Notes: generated by a model not told the origin, from the sequence alone. A stretch of 64,000 bases of DNA from Uloborus plumipes (GCA_038373865.1 JAXGGA010001093.1:62001-126000); one strand, 5' to 3'; positions 24,141 to 35,765 are shown, counted from the first letter of the stretch. Numbers and translations are program-made.

Positions 24141-24778
24141 AAAGTGGGAGCATTACACGGGAAATGCCGCGCAAAACGATATTGCGAAAGTCAGAAAAAC
24201 TAGTCGAGTTCCCTTTTGACTTGAGATGTGAAGTGCGTTTGTTTTGAAATGCGGTGAGATGTCTTTCTCTTCCTCTTTTCGGACTACGGTGACTTGCAGT
24301 AGATTTGTGCTCCGGCAAGCATTCGTTTCTATTTGTGTAAATAATTTCAAATTTTACGCCGCTCAACGTTTGCTGTAAAAATTACTAACAGCTGGTTTAT
24401 GTAACATAAGCATCACTAAAAATTGTGCTAAATGATTGCTGTAGAAAGAATTGGCAATGAATTTAAACAGCTTGACACAAAGGTAAAAATAGTTAAACTG
24501 ACTGACCTTAATTGCCTATCCATTTTACTATACTCTGAAGGTCATGCCCCAAAAATTAAACTAACATTACTAATTAATCAGCTAGGTTACAATTCGTGGA
24601 ACTATAATGTATAATATCAAAGAGATTAAGTTTATTTTGAGCACAAACAAATTTACAGTAAAGGCAAGTTATTTACAAAGAGCAAAGGAAAGCAAACATG
24701 CACAATGTTATGACCACCTTCCTGAATTATTTTGCGTTTCAGCAAGGTTTGAGTGAAATAATCAGTACCTTGAATGTT

Positions 24779-26445
24779 TGTTTGTTTGTTTCAAATGGGG
24801 CTGCGTTTAGCTTCATGCCATTTGCAGACCTAGTGCATTCCCCAAAGCGGCATCCACTCTTTCATGCGGCACCACCATCGGTGGGATACCATTACCACAA
24901 GTATTTTTGACGCCCAGTTTCCCCATTAGATGGTGGCACCTGGGCTCTATTTGATGCGAAACTGCACTAGGAATTTAATTTTGCCACGAGATACTATAAG
25001 CTAAACATGTAGGGGAGAGTGGTAATGAATGGGCCATGGTGATGAATGGGCCACTAACAAAATATGAAAAAGCATTTGCATGAATTTTTTTTTTGATGCC
25101 ACCAATAGATGTAGCTATTTGTTCTACTAAACTCATCCAATTTTCATTCGTTTGCGCTGAGCCATTTTCAAACTAGAGTGGCATGGTCAAGAATCTGACT
25201 GAAAAGTAAGTTTTTCCCTTTTTAGTAAAACATTTCTTAGCTAAAATGTACCAACTATTTCACTGCATACATATGTATAAGCTAGTCTTTCCATATCTAT
25301 AAACTAATCTTAAGATGTATTTTGATGTTATCTAAATTCAATGTACTCAAAAAACCTAAATGTATTCCAAAAGTATAGGTGGGGCTGAATGGGCCACTAT
25401 GTCATGGTAATGAATGGGCCACCTAAATATCGTTTTTCTTCCTTTTCTTTGGATTTTCGCATTAATATGAAACACAACTGACTGTCATAGATAAAGATTA
25501 CTGTCGTCAAAATAGGTTTGTAGTAACTTCTAAATATAATTTGCAGATCTATATTATATTCCTATAGTACAATAGACCTCTGGTCGCAGTGCGTGGCTTG
25601 AAAAAGCCCCCTCTCTCCTTCATATTATATTCCTCACAGTACAATTTCATTTTCTTTCTTGGTAACTTAAGTTAGATATGTCTTATTCCCGATGTCTAGT
25701 AAATTAAAAAAAAAAATGAATTTTGACAAGTTGAAAATGAAGATGAAGTTTTTGAAAGTGATTTTTAATATTATTTTTGAAATATATAAATTTTGTTAAA
25801 TCATAGTGTGTATTATCTGTTATTTTTTATATATATATTTGATGTTATTTATTTCTTACAATCTCATTATTTAGTCATTTTTGTGCTACAATTGGTATGC
25901 ATCAGTTTTATTTTAATTGCATCAGTTTTGATGTTTATATAATTTTAAATCAGTATGATTTTGTATCATCATGTCAAGTGCCACATTTATTTTGTCATAC
26001 TCAGCAAATAAAAGATTAAATCCACATGTTTTCATTGAATTCATTTCGTGGCCCATTCATTACCTTCGATGGCCCATTCAACCCCATAGGTGGGGTTGAA
26101 TGGGCCAAATTTCAAAATTTTTATTTTCTATTATAATTCATTATAGACAGGTGCTAATACAACTTTTATGACTTTTATAGATAGCCAGATAAGTAAAGTA
26201 ACTAAAACACCAATTTAGAGCTAAAACAAAGTGTTAGAAAAAATTACAAAAATTCAAAACCAAAAAGTGGCCCATTCATTACCACTCTCCCCTACTCGAG
26301 GGATCTTTTACATGCCGCATAATCATGCGACATGAGCGCTGTCGATTTTCTGCATCATGAAAATCCACCGACTGGAGCCGGGTTCGAACCCGCGCTTTTG
26401 GGCGTAAGAGGCCAGCGTCTTAACCACTATACCACTCTGTCGGCT
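24779..26445 (-). mobile_element. tRNA-derived SINE split by a DNA transposon
   Basis: TACCTTGAATGTT is duplicated exactly at 24766-24778 and 26446-26458, marking a target-primed insertion. The SINE runs right to left. Its tRNA-like head (about 26375-26445) has an A-box region TGGTATAGTGGTTAAGACGC, a CTCTTAC loop suggesting a Lys(CTT)-type ancestor, and a B-box GGTTCGAACCC. A body of about 300 bp follows, with a CAAACAAACAAACA tail at the left. A 1281-bp TA-flanked element interrupts the body at 25010-25011/26293-26294. Without it the SINE is about 385 bp. It sits only about 40 bp downstream of the candidate exon at 26500-26581. Confidence 0.9.
25012..26292. mobile_element. TA-flanked transposon with perfect 25-bp ends and repeated GGCCCATTCA motifs
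   Basis: The ends are perfect inverted copies of 25 bp beginning GGGGAGAGTGGTAATGAATG, each bordered by TA. The motif AATGGGCCA (or its complement) recurs inside at about 25045, 25390, 25415, 26045, 26072 and 26100, in subterminal clusters at both sides. No coding frame is visible. The TA target and G-rich start resemble the pogo-like elements at 9406 and 28778, so it is probably a non-autonomous pogo relative (inference). It was inserted after the SINE. Confidence 0.85.
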
Positions 26446-26499
26446 TACCTTGAATGTTGAAAATCAAATTTATACCACGGGGAAAAAACATATCCTTAC

Positions 26500-26581
26500 C
26501 AGAGGGCAGAATGAAATCTAAGACAACAACTGCTATGAAGCTTAGCACTAGTACGTATCTTAACTTATTAAGGTCAACCAT
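26500..26581 (-). CDS. Candidate first coding exon with signal peptide, unidentified secreted or membrane protein
   Basis: An ATG in good context (G at -3 and +4, with an in-frame stop three codons upstream) opens 27 codons that end at TCTG/GTAAGG, a strong splice donor leaving a phase-1 intron. The peptide begins MVDLNKLRYVLVLSFIAVVV, a short basic start followed by a hydrophobic core, and continues LDFILPS, which looks like a cleavage region. Phase-1 introns just after a signal peptide are common in secreted-protein genes. The SINE duplication starts about 40 bp further on, inside the presumed intron. No second exon can be assigned, because lower coordinates are mostly transposon. I cannot name the family; chance occurrence is possible in a window of this size. 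Confidence 0.45.
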
Positions 26582-28345
26582 CTCTTTTTAAAAAATCGTG
26601 CCAGTTACGTGATCCTAATTTTCTTTGAAACTTGACCAAAATCATGACCAGCGCCAAGTTCATAAAATCGTTATTATGATCTAATTTAACAATATTATTA
26701 ATTTTAAGTTATTATGTTGAGACGTTATTTATGGCATAGTAGTTGGTCTTTTGACACTAAAAAAATTCATTGTATAAGCACTTGCAGCACTAGATAAATA
26801 ACCACTATGTTAATAGTACACAATAGTTTTTAATAGCGTTAAAGACAGAAGACAGACAAAGAAACGAATGACTTCATATTTTAATTATTAGAAAGTAAAA
26901 ACGTATGCTTTTGAACTACCGTGTTATGATTTTAATGTGTATGCATAATTGTTTTTTTTTAACTTTAGAGAAGTATAAATAATGATAGTTGAAAAATACC
27001 TCAGACAGACTTTTGATAGATGAGAAACTCTCATTAAAACGTTCAGTTGCCAATAGAAACCCTTATCATAAAACTCTTCTCTGCTACACGTTTTAAATTA
27101 CGCAAAATAAGAGCCCGATTAAAAAACGTTTCTTATTTATATTAAAAAAAAACCTTTGCAATCCAAAATTAACAGACTCCGAAAGGGAAAAAGTCCTATA
27201 TCAGTCCTTAATTCACAAGTTAGGACTAAGTTTTGGGAATGTGTTCTAAAAGTTACGTTACCCAAAATGGTCTACTAATACGCATCATAATTCCTTGTTC
27301 TGTGCTTACTATGCATCGGTATGAAAACTGATTTGGAGCAAAAGATAAATTGATACTGTTGATAAAGTCCAAAACATTCTGAAAAAAGCCTAGGGATGAT
27401 TGTTGGAAGAATGGTTTAAATACTGCTTGAGCTAAATTTATATTTTTATAAATATTAGAATGTAAAACTTACTAAATAAATGTGGGAGAGAACGTCTACA
27501 TTAAATTACGTGGCAAATTCAGTGGGACAAGTCCTTTTTTTATCCTTTGCAAATTTTTGTACAGACCTTCTTACACATTAATAATCATAAAATTAATCTC
27601 AAATACTTTTATCATTAGCCTGACTGACATCCGTAAGTCGTTTTAGCATTGATTTTATCAGTAGTTTGCTTTAATCTTTTATTTATTTTCCACTGAACCA
27701 ATTTGCAGCATCTCTTTTTTTTCCTATAATGAATATTGGTAAGATGTTGCTTGAATTTCACGAAAATAACGCACACGTTAGAGAAGGGATTTACGTATGA
27801 AAAATTTCCAGGCAAAACATTTCAAAAAACAAAACAAAACATGAACTTCTTGACACATTTTGAATTATGTCACTGTGCAATATATAACTTGCCCAGAGTA
27901 CATTTCAACATTGTACAATGCAATGTTAAAATTTACTCCGAAAAATTGTCAAAGATTACACAATTCTAAAATTTAAAATTTATGTGTACTTCGATGAATT
28001 CATAATTACGTCAATTAGAAATTAATATCGAATGCTCTTTTCGGTAGAAGGGAATTTGTCTTTAATGACACTACATGGCTTACTATTTAGATTGTGGTCT
28101 AAACGGTTCATTGTAGAATAGTCTAATAGCGCTATGTTTTGAATGCAAGGTTTTGTTTATCATGTGAAACCTTTTCGTGCAAAGAGTTCAATTACTTTTA
28201 AGCCTAATGATATACATCTTGAATTTAAAGCAAAAGAAACTTACTTCAAAAAATCTTTTTTGTAGATTTTTTACTGACATTTTTTGCAAATAATCTTTAG
28301 CTAAAAACTGATCAACTTATCATTCAAAAATGATAGGAATGATAT
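26582..28345. other. AT-rich DNA, no gene seen
   Basis: If the minus-strand exon at 26500-26581 is real, this stretch would hold its 5' UTR and promoter, but no convincing TATA box or island stands out. Open frames here are short and AT-biased. Confidence 0.45.
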
Positions 28346-28777
28346 TTAACCCATTAATGCCTGACATTTTTTTCATTGTTTATTAAGTTGTTTTATTAAG
28401 GAAAGAAAAATCGTCTCTTAAAAGTTACGATAGATCCCAACGGATACATACTTTTTTTACTAATTTTTTTTATGCCTACGATATAATATTTAAAAAGATT
28501 TCATAAGAAGAAATAAAATCAGCAATTAACATAAACTGGGAAGCTGGGAATAACTTTGAAAGCTTAGCTTTTTTGCTTGAGATTGTGAACGATGTAATTT
28601 TTGATGAAGATCATATTAAAATTAGAGATGGAACGAAGTTTCGGCCGGGCCGAAGCTTCTGCTAATTTGTCCAAATTACCGAAGCTTCGGTCTGGCCGAA
28701 GCATGAGTTGTGATTCGGCCGCTTCGGCCTGAAATTTATGCAGCGAATGAAAGACAAGTAAAAAAGAATGCATGATA

Positions 28778-29251
28778 GGGTAAGTGCTCCAGTAGTCGGC
28801 CAGTCTCCAGTAGTCGGCCACAATGACATAAAACTCCTCATAAATAGTAGTACATTTTTAATTCAAAATCAGATGTGACGCATTCACACATTCATGTACT
28901 TATCCTCGATCATCAATCAGTGGCAGTTAAGTTTCGGGTACTTTTTCTTGAATTAGTAATGAGTCATTTCATTTTGAATGGAGTGCCCGTCATCCAAGAT
29001 TGCGATTCTTATTTTTCAGGTAAGATGATTCTGTGGCCGACTATTGGACCATTTACTAGTGTTGACAACAGCTTGGATTTTAACATATATTTTTTTTTAA
29101 TTTCTGAAACAAGTAGATGATTCACTATCAGAAATGTTCATCCTTGTAAAGTTTTACCTTGTTTTTGTTACTGTATTGATAGCTGAAATTTCTAGGTTAG
29201 CCAAGATCAACAAAAGATCTCTTAAATAACCGACTACTGGTGCTTTTACCC
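28778..29251. mobile_element. pogo-like MITE nested in the hAT element
   Basis: TA lies outside each end (28776-28777 and 29252-29253). The left end GGGTAAGTGCTCCAGTAGTC matches the complement of the right end, GGGTAAAAGCACCAGTAGTC. Copies of GTCGGCCA/GGCCGACTA are repeated subterminally. The 474-bp element has no plausible protein. Confidence 0.88.
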
Positions 29252-29320
29252 TACTATTTTTTTGAATTCATCAAAAACTGAAGCATTTTGCATTATGAAT
29301 ATTAAGATAAATACTGCCGT

Positions 29321-29529
29321 GGGCAGGTAAACGGCAGTATCTGCAAAAATGAGTTTTCGAGATAATTGAAGAAACCCGTTTTTGATTTCCCACTAAGATT
29401 AATAAAACATTGAACTTCGAACATAGGCGATACTATATGTTTATACCGATATATTTTTTGGGTAATCGATTGAATTTTGATTTTGCAAGCGCATAGAGAG
29501 GTAAAGCAGATACTGCCGTTTACCTGCCC
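29321..29529. mobile_element. 209-bp inverted-repeat element inside the hAT element
   Basis: A perfect 24-bp inverted repeat begins GGGCAGGTAAACGGCAGTAT at the left and mirrors at 29506-29529. The left end also touches another ATACTGCCGT copy just outside, making a small secondary palindrome. No exact target duplication is visible, so it may be a separate MITE or a subterminal structure of its host. Confidence 0.6.
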
Positions 29530-31200
29530 TTTTCACTCTAATTGTCATGCGGAATTGACTGGCAGTCGGCAGCAACTGCACAGTATGCTACTAAATGTCC
29601 AGTATTTACATATTCGACAGCATGCGGAGTAGATATGTTATTACGAAATATATTATTGCATTGTGAATGATATGTTTTATTTTAAAATATACATAAATAC
29701 TGTGTATCCACTTGATATAGATTTAATATAAACGAACGCAAAATACAAAAATAGTAATGTCGTCTTTTCTTGTACTAGCAGTACAAAGCAAAACAAAACA
29801 AGAAAACTCTTAATTAGGGAAATTAATTTAAGAATGACCCAGTAAGCTGAAAATGTTGTGTAATACTAAGAACATTAAAATAAAAACAACCAAAATAAAA
29901 ATAAACTTTAATTAATGAAATCAATTTAAGAATGCCACAGTAATATGAAAATATTGTGTAACGCTAAGAATATTAAAACATATGGAGAAAAGTATAAAAC
30001 TCTACGCATTTATTATGCATTTAATCCAAAAACTTCAATATGTGCGCCAGCCGAAGCTTCGGCCATTAGTTGGCCGAAGCTTCGGTATTCGGCGCTTCGG
30101 CTAAATGCCGCTTCGTTCCATCTCTAATTAAAATTGCTACAGAACACGCTTTACAATGGTTATGTGCTGCTTTCTGTTAATAACAAATTGAAACAATACC
30201 ACGGTACTAATTGAACACTATTATTTGGTTGAAATGTTAATTTTGGGGAAATTCAGACTCTTTTTTGGACTGTCCCTAAAAAGGGAACTAGGCATTAATG
30301 GGTTAAGCTCGGTTTATAGATCGATTTCCTTGTGAAGTTAACCATATTTTCACAACACAAACATACATATTTCATTGGAAATGCTTTTTTAAAGTACTTT
30401 ATTTCCCACCATTATATGCAACCACTTTTAAAATCGTATTATTTAATCAGTAACCCAAATAAAAACTCTTAAAAGCTAGATACAAAAAAGCATAACTCCA
30501 AGAATAGTTGTTCGCTGGTAATTTTTATATAAATTTCAAACTGATGAAGCAGAATCACTCGCCAAATGTACAGATGTAATACTTTAACGTACAATATAAG
30601 GTTCCATCAGTCTAAGAAACAGCGTCAAACATTACGCTTACTTTTGTAGTTTTTACACATAGATATATTTTTTATTTGTTTTATAAAATGATCTTACCAT
30701 GATTTCCATGCTGCGTGTTGGTTTTAAGGTGAACATGTTTATTCATTTATTTAACTTTTTAAAAGCATATTCCTTTTCTTTATCTTTTTATTTGTTTCCT
30801 TCTTTAACTTTTCTCTCTCTTTATTTAATATTTTTCAATGCTTGTTTTATTTGCTGCTAGGAATACTTTGTTTTTTTGTTTCTATTTTTAGTCTTTCAAT
30901 AGCTTTTTCATGAAATCGCATTTAATTTCAAATGACTTCTTCGTCTGTTATTTATTATTAATATTTTATAGAAGATTTCCGAAAATTTCAAAGTAAGGAT
31001 TATTTTTGATTCTTTATATGTTTGTTTCTTGTTGTAAGTTTTATGTCACAATGTACTTAATACATGGGATACTTTTTCTGGTTATTTAAAAATACTTCCT
31101 GTTCTCAAATGACCATAAAACATTGCACGTATATAAAATAAGTTACAATTAACCATCTACTGACAATAATTCAATTTCTTTAAAAATTGCAGATTTTTGT

Positions 31201-31490
31201 GCGTAGCATGGCAGTTATAGTACTAGGGTGCAGTTAGCGGAATATTCTCTTTTTTTATCTGCTCTGAAGAGACAGGATACTTAAAAAAAATATTGAAACA
31301 GGTCTTTGAGTTTTTTTCATTTATTAAAAAAATGTATTATTAGATTTATTACATTTTTAAACGATGCTCATTTAGATAAATAACTAATTTTCCTTGTTTT
31401 TTTTAAGAATTACACCTATAGTACTAGGATGCAGATACCGAAGTTTTATATTTTTTACACTAATCTAAAGAGACAGGGTATTTAAATGTT
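31201..31490. repeat. Diverged tandem duplication with 201-bp offset
   Basis: TATAGTACTAGGGTGCAG (about 31216-31233) recurs as TATAGTACTAGGATGCAG at 31417-31434, and AAGAGACAGGATACTTAAA at about 31267 recurs as AAGAGACAGGGTATTTAAA at about 31468. Both pairs are offset by 201 bp, showing one duplication event that has since diverged. Confidence 0.7.
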
Positions 31491-31599
31491 TTCTTTCTAC
31501 CTACATGAATATCGTATCATAAAACTTCGAAATAAATTTGTTATCTGCGAATACACATCGAAAATTAAGTAAAATCGCGCAATTGATTTAGAATAGAAA

Positions 31600-31780
31600 T
31601 TAGGCCCTTTCAGCACTGTACGATCTTTTATCCTTATCAGCTACAATCGCAGCAGTGCCCCAAAGCTGATAGTGTCTTTTTCAATCCCTTTTATTCTTTT
31701 AGAATTCTACCAAGAGGCGCTGATATAGCCAAATTCCCTCACCTTTTCTCTGGTACAGCGTTTTTTACTTACATAGAATA
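31600..31780. promoter_or_regulatory. Island with several GATA-like sites
   Basis: The block is more GC-balanced than its flanks and holds CTTATCAG near 31635, GCTGATAG near 31665 and GCTGATATAG near 31719. No repeat ends or open frame explain it. An enhancer role is inference. Confidence 0.2.
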
Positions 31781-32772
31781 ACTGGCTTAAATTGCGTAGA
31801 TGGGGAAAAGCAATTGCTTTTGACAGCTCTTGTGTATTTAAGTGCTGCCTTTAGACAAAAAGTGACGACTAAATGCAAATAAAAGATAAAAAGCCAAGTC
31901 ATTTCATTTTCTGGAATATGTGAAAGGCTTTTGCTTAAGCATTAGTAGGAAAAAATGCAAACCTAATTTTACATATCAGCTCAAATGAGTTACTTTGAAA
32001 TGGATATTAAGAGAGACAGTTGGAGAGAAGCCCTTTTATCATAAGCTGTATCAGCTAGCGTCTTCTACAAAATAACTTTTCACCTTTCTTTTAATAAGGA
32101 TCATTTTTCCATAAAGGTGAATGCATATTGTTCCAGGCTACACTACGATAATGCTTTTTTGCAGATACGTATGGCACTTATTATTGAATTTGAAAACTAT
32201 CATTTAATAACGAATCTTTTTTACGAGCTTAACTTTGCCAAGAGCGTTTCACACTATGCCGTTTCATTTTTTGGCAAAAATTGTGAAATGAATTTGATTT
32301 TGCATATAAATTGTGTTAAAATAATTACATATTCGCACAGACTTGTCAAAATGGTTTCAATACAGGATATTGAATGAATTCAGCACGAATTCAGAGTACG
32401 TTACATGCGATTTAATAAAACTTATTAAAAAGTGACTTATTAAACATAACTTATTAAAAAGTGCGGAAGAAGCAGAAATCCTTCTAACCAACAAGTCTTA
32501 ATACTGTATAACTTACTGAATATTTTTTTATTTTTGGCAGAATCTCATAACTCTTTAACAAAATTTGTCCAACATTATTTCTTTCCTCATTTCCGCCCTT
32601 AAATTACAGAATATATTAGAGTCCTCAAATGTTAAGTAATCTCTTGCTGTCTTTTCGAATTGAAAATTAATGACCGTTATTTGAAACCAAAGCAAAGAAG
32701 AAAAAACAAGGGTTTTTTTAACAACGAGAGGAAGAAAATCTGTAATTTTTCATGCCTTATTTCTTTTCCAGG

Positions 32773-32944
32773 GCACATGAGAGAAACTCGTAGAAAACTT
32801 GTAAACTGCCGTACCTATGGCGAAAATTTTCAAGAAGAAAAAAATTTGCATAATTTACTGGTTTACAAATGTTTTGCTTTGCCTTCAGTTCGGTTACGGT
32901 CTGTTCAGGTTGACTTCTACCACAAATGCCAAACTGTTGCATAA
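32773..32944 (+). CDS. Weak terminal-exon candidate
   Basis: A textbook-like acceptor (TTATTTCTTTTCCAG) precedes an open frame of about 57 codons ending at TAA. The peptide is basic with scattered Cys (for example NCRTYGENFQEE) and resembles nothing I know. The longer open frame starts upstream at 32660. No partner exon is visible, so chance is the main alternative. Confidence 0.18.
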
Positions 32945-34082
32945 ACCAATCTAAGTTCTTTTTTTTCCCCGATTTACTGCCGTAACATGGCTGACTTTAA
33001 TTTCTAGCATTTTGGAATTCTTCAGGAATGTTACTGACTTCAGCTAGACTTTTTTCCGACTTTCTCAGACTGATAGAAATTAGGCAAATCATCCGCCTAT
33101 TATTTTCCAGAAACGTATCGGATTTTTTTAAGTCTAAAATTGACTGGTAATCATTGCACTAGTGAAACTGTTTCTTTTTTCGCCTTCATTTTCTTTTCAT
33201 TATTTCAACTATCAATAGTTCATTTATGTCACTCATGACATCGTCAAAAGCGTGATAGATCCTCTAATGTCTTTTAGCCACCAACTTTAAACTGGGTAAA
33301 AAAAATCCCGAAAAATGAAGCTAAATACAACTTTGCACATTTTTTAAAATTTCTGATAAGGCAGTAATACTTTTTTGGAGCTGTCAATAGTTCACATTGA
33401 CAACCAAAGATAATACTATCACCAAACTTGTACGGTCGTCTTATCCACATGATGTTCCTCATTTTATCTTGTGAAATATTTTAACACAAATTATTTATGG
33501 ACTCTTATTTTAAATTTTGGTAACATTAGTACTTCAAGAAAGAGTTATTTAAGAAATTTGACATCAGTCAATTTAATTAAGCTTAATATGTATATAAAAT
33601 TATTAAAACTTCAACATACTTGCATTTTACAAAAGTTAAAAAAAAAATATGCTCTGTCCTAGTTATTTTGAGTAATCAATAAGACGAAAGAAAACTATCT
33701 CACTGTTTATACGGCAGTAAGACATGAGCATAAAATAACCAGTCTGTGCAATAACTTATGTTAATATTGTTTGTTTTTCGTTTGTGTATTTTTTTTAGGT
33801 TTATCTGTTTGTGAGTTAAAATATATGAGTGCTATCCGTCATCTTAAATTGTTTTGAAACTACACCGTATCCTTTATAATCGAATTAAGAACCATTACTA
33901 CTATTTAAGTATACTATACTCAACTCAAACAAACTGGATAAAGCGTGTTACCAAACAGCATAGAGCTATGAAGTAAAGAAAGCTACTACAAGAGACTTGT
34001 AGTCTTAATTTTTCTTTTTATATTGAATTTTCAAGCTTCAATCATATTCAAGGTTGCTTGTAGTGGAATCTTGTTATGAGGT

Positions 34083-34254
34083 CAGGCCCGTCATTTAGGG
34101 GCGTAGGGGGCGTAAATTGCCTCCCCCCTGACTTTGGAAAATCAATGTATTGGCATAGGAGTGGGCGTGCTTTTTGCCACTTTTTGGTAAATTTTACGTT
34201 GTATATGCACCCTTTGCCCCCCCCCCCCCTGACAAATTCCAACTGACGTCCCTG
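34083..34254. mobile_element. 172-bp hAT MITE with exact 8-bp target duplication
   Basis: TATGAGGT is duplicated at 34075-34082 and 34255-34262. The left end is CAGGCCCGTCATTTAGG and the right, reverse-complemented, CAGGGACGTCAGTTGG. The interior includes a long C run and is non-coding. Confidence 0.9.
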
Positions 34255-34262
34255 TATGAGGT

Positions 34263-35475
34263 ATAAATTCAATTCACGCAAGCATGTTTTTTATTTCATC
34301 TGCAATGTGATGATTTATGTTGCCTATGTCTGCTAAAACAGCTCATTTAACCTACGGTAACAGTTCACACGTTTTACCTCCTCTGTTCACTCCTGCATGT
34401 TAAACACGTATCCGTTAAAACAGTTTTGCTACGTAAACGACAACATAATAACACGTGAATAACTGCTCTATCGCAGTTACTCAACGAAAAAACTCAACGA
34501 AAGGCAGATGAAAGGCTTTTCTCAAGATGCTGATTAATTTCTAATAATTTTACGAAAAAGTTTGACCCTGTTTTAAAAAAACTGAATTTTGTTTATAATG
34601 CTGCATTAAATAGTCTTAGAAAAAACGTTTTTAAAATAAATAATTTTGTAATAATATTTTTTTTTCTGATTTATCTAATGAATACTTAACTCAATTGGCC
34701 AAGAAAAATTTCAATTATTATTCAGGGATATAATTTCAGAAAATTAAAAAGTTAAACGAAGATACTTTACTACAAAGCTACATGATACGAGTAATTATCT
34801 TCAGGAATGTACGGAAAAGCTTTTCGAGATAATAGACCATGTAATTATAGACGATTATTTTAATCAGTTTATTCGTTTGATGGGCATCAACAATTATACG
34901 GATAAAACTTCGCTGAAAAATTAAACTTGACTTTTATCTATCGGAAAAATGCTTGCTTAAGGAACATTTAATTGAGTTTTAGATACATTTTTTTTATTCA
35001 TTTAGCTCAAATTAGTTTTAAAGCTTTATAGAGAGATATAATTGCCTAAAAGCCTATTAAACTATTTAAAAATCTTTGTTTATTTTTTCCATCGTAATTT
35101 TTTTCTAAATATTAGTTAATACTGCTCTTATAAGTGCAGCCGATACAATGATTTCCTGATTTTTTTTTTTTTTTTTTATACATTGGGATGAAAAAGTTTT
35201 TGCGATGATTTTATTGACTTAGTTTTGTGTTTACTGCGTGCTAAGCACCAAAGCCGTATCTGTACTTGTAAACAAAATTGAGTTATCGCCACTATGTGGC
35301 TCTTTGTGACGTATTTTACATAAAGAAAAAATTATATGGCCATTTGAGAATGAGAAATATTTTTTATAAACTTCAAAAAAAGTTTTATCTGAATCAAATA
35401 CTTGTAAGAGTGTTTGTAAGAGTTATATCTCAGTTTAAGCTCGACGGCAGATGCCACTTTTGCACTTAAGGCTGC
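34263..35475. other. AT-rich DNA, no gene seen
   Basis: Only A/T homopolymers and short AT-driven frames are present. Confidence 0.5.
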
Positions 35476-35489
35476 AGTATTTGTGTTCG

Positions 35490-35765
35490 TGGGTCGTGGT
35501 AGCCCGATCGGTAAGGCATCGGACTCGTGACCGGAGGACCCGGGTTCGATCCCAGCCGATCAAAGATCCACCATCTTCATTAATGGTGGCTGGGGGACGT
35601 TAAAAATGTCATGGTCATAAAGTCATCATAGTGAAACGATACCTCTGGGGGTGCTGGGCCAAGGGTTTGCTCGATCCTTGGTTCTGGTTCAAAAAAAAAA
35701 AAAAAAAAAACAGAGTTCTTCAGGGCCCTATCCCGGTTAAATCACGAGTTGTGGTAGGTGTGTGA
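35490..35765 (+). mobile_element. tRNA-derived SINE, Thr-like head
   Basis: AGTATTTGTGTTCG (35476-35489) and AGTATATGTGTTCG (35766-35779) form a 14-bp target duplication with one difference. The head reads as a tRNA: an A-box-like TGGTAGCCCGATCGGTAAGG, an anticodon loop CTCGTGA suggesting Thr(CGT), and a B-box GGTTCGATCCC. A unique body follows, then an internal A20-like tract, then a second unique segment of about 55 bp ending at the duplication. The internal poly-A means the element is composite or grew by tail-to-tail joining. It is transcribed by RNA polymerase III in related families. Confidence 0.92.

Larger units (their letters stand above)
28623..30126. mobile_element. hAT element with TAGAGATG ends, nested in the piggyBac MITE
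   Basis: ATTAAAAT is duplicated exactly on both sides (28615-28622 and 30127-30134), and the terminal repeat is TAGAGATGGAACGAAG. Subterminal regions at both ends are packed with GAAGCTTCGG and TTCGGCC words, palindromic motifs suited to transposase binding. No transposase frame remains. It is interrupted by the pogo-like MITE at 28778-29251. Confidence 0.93.
28350..30302. mobile_element. piggyBac-type MITE, host of nested insertions
   Basis: Both ends are bordered by TTAA (28346-28349 and 30303-30306) and carry the inverted repeat CCCATTAATGCCT. TTAA duplication with a CCC start is the piggyBac hallmark. Without the nested hAT element the MITE is about 450 bp and non-coding. It is the oldest layer of the nest. 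Confidence 0.9.
30307..34074. other. AT-rich DNA, mostly featureless
   Basis: No confident gene is seen. It holds a diverged duplication at 31201-31490, a GATA-like cluster at 31600-31780, and a weak exon-like frame at 32773-32944. Confidence 0.5.

Noticed and set aside
26360..26445. A tRNA-Lys gene
   Set aside because: The anticodon stem pairs poorly, the acceptor ends do not match, and the sequence continues into a SINE body with a 13-bp target duplication.
28564..29120. 85- and 81-codon frames
   Set aside because: They run across transposon boundaries in the nested cluster and resemble no protein.
35490..35565. A tRNA-Thr gene
   Set aside because: A- and B-boxes are present, but the anticodon and T stems contain mismatches and the unit is the head of a SINE.
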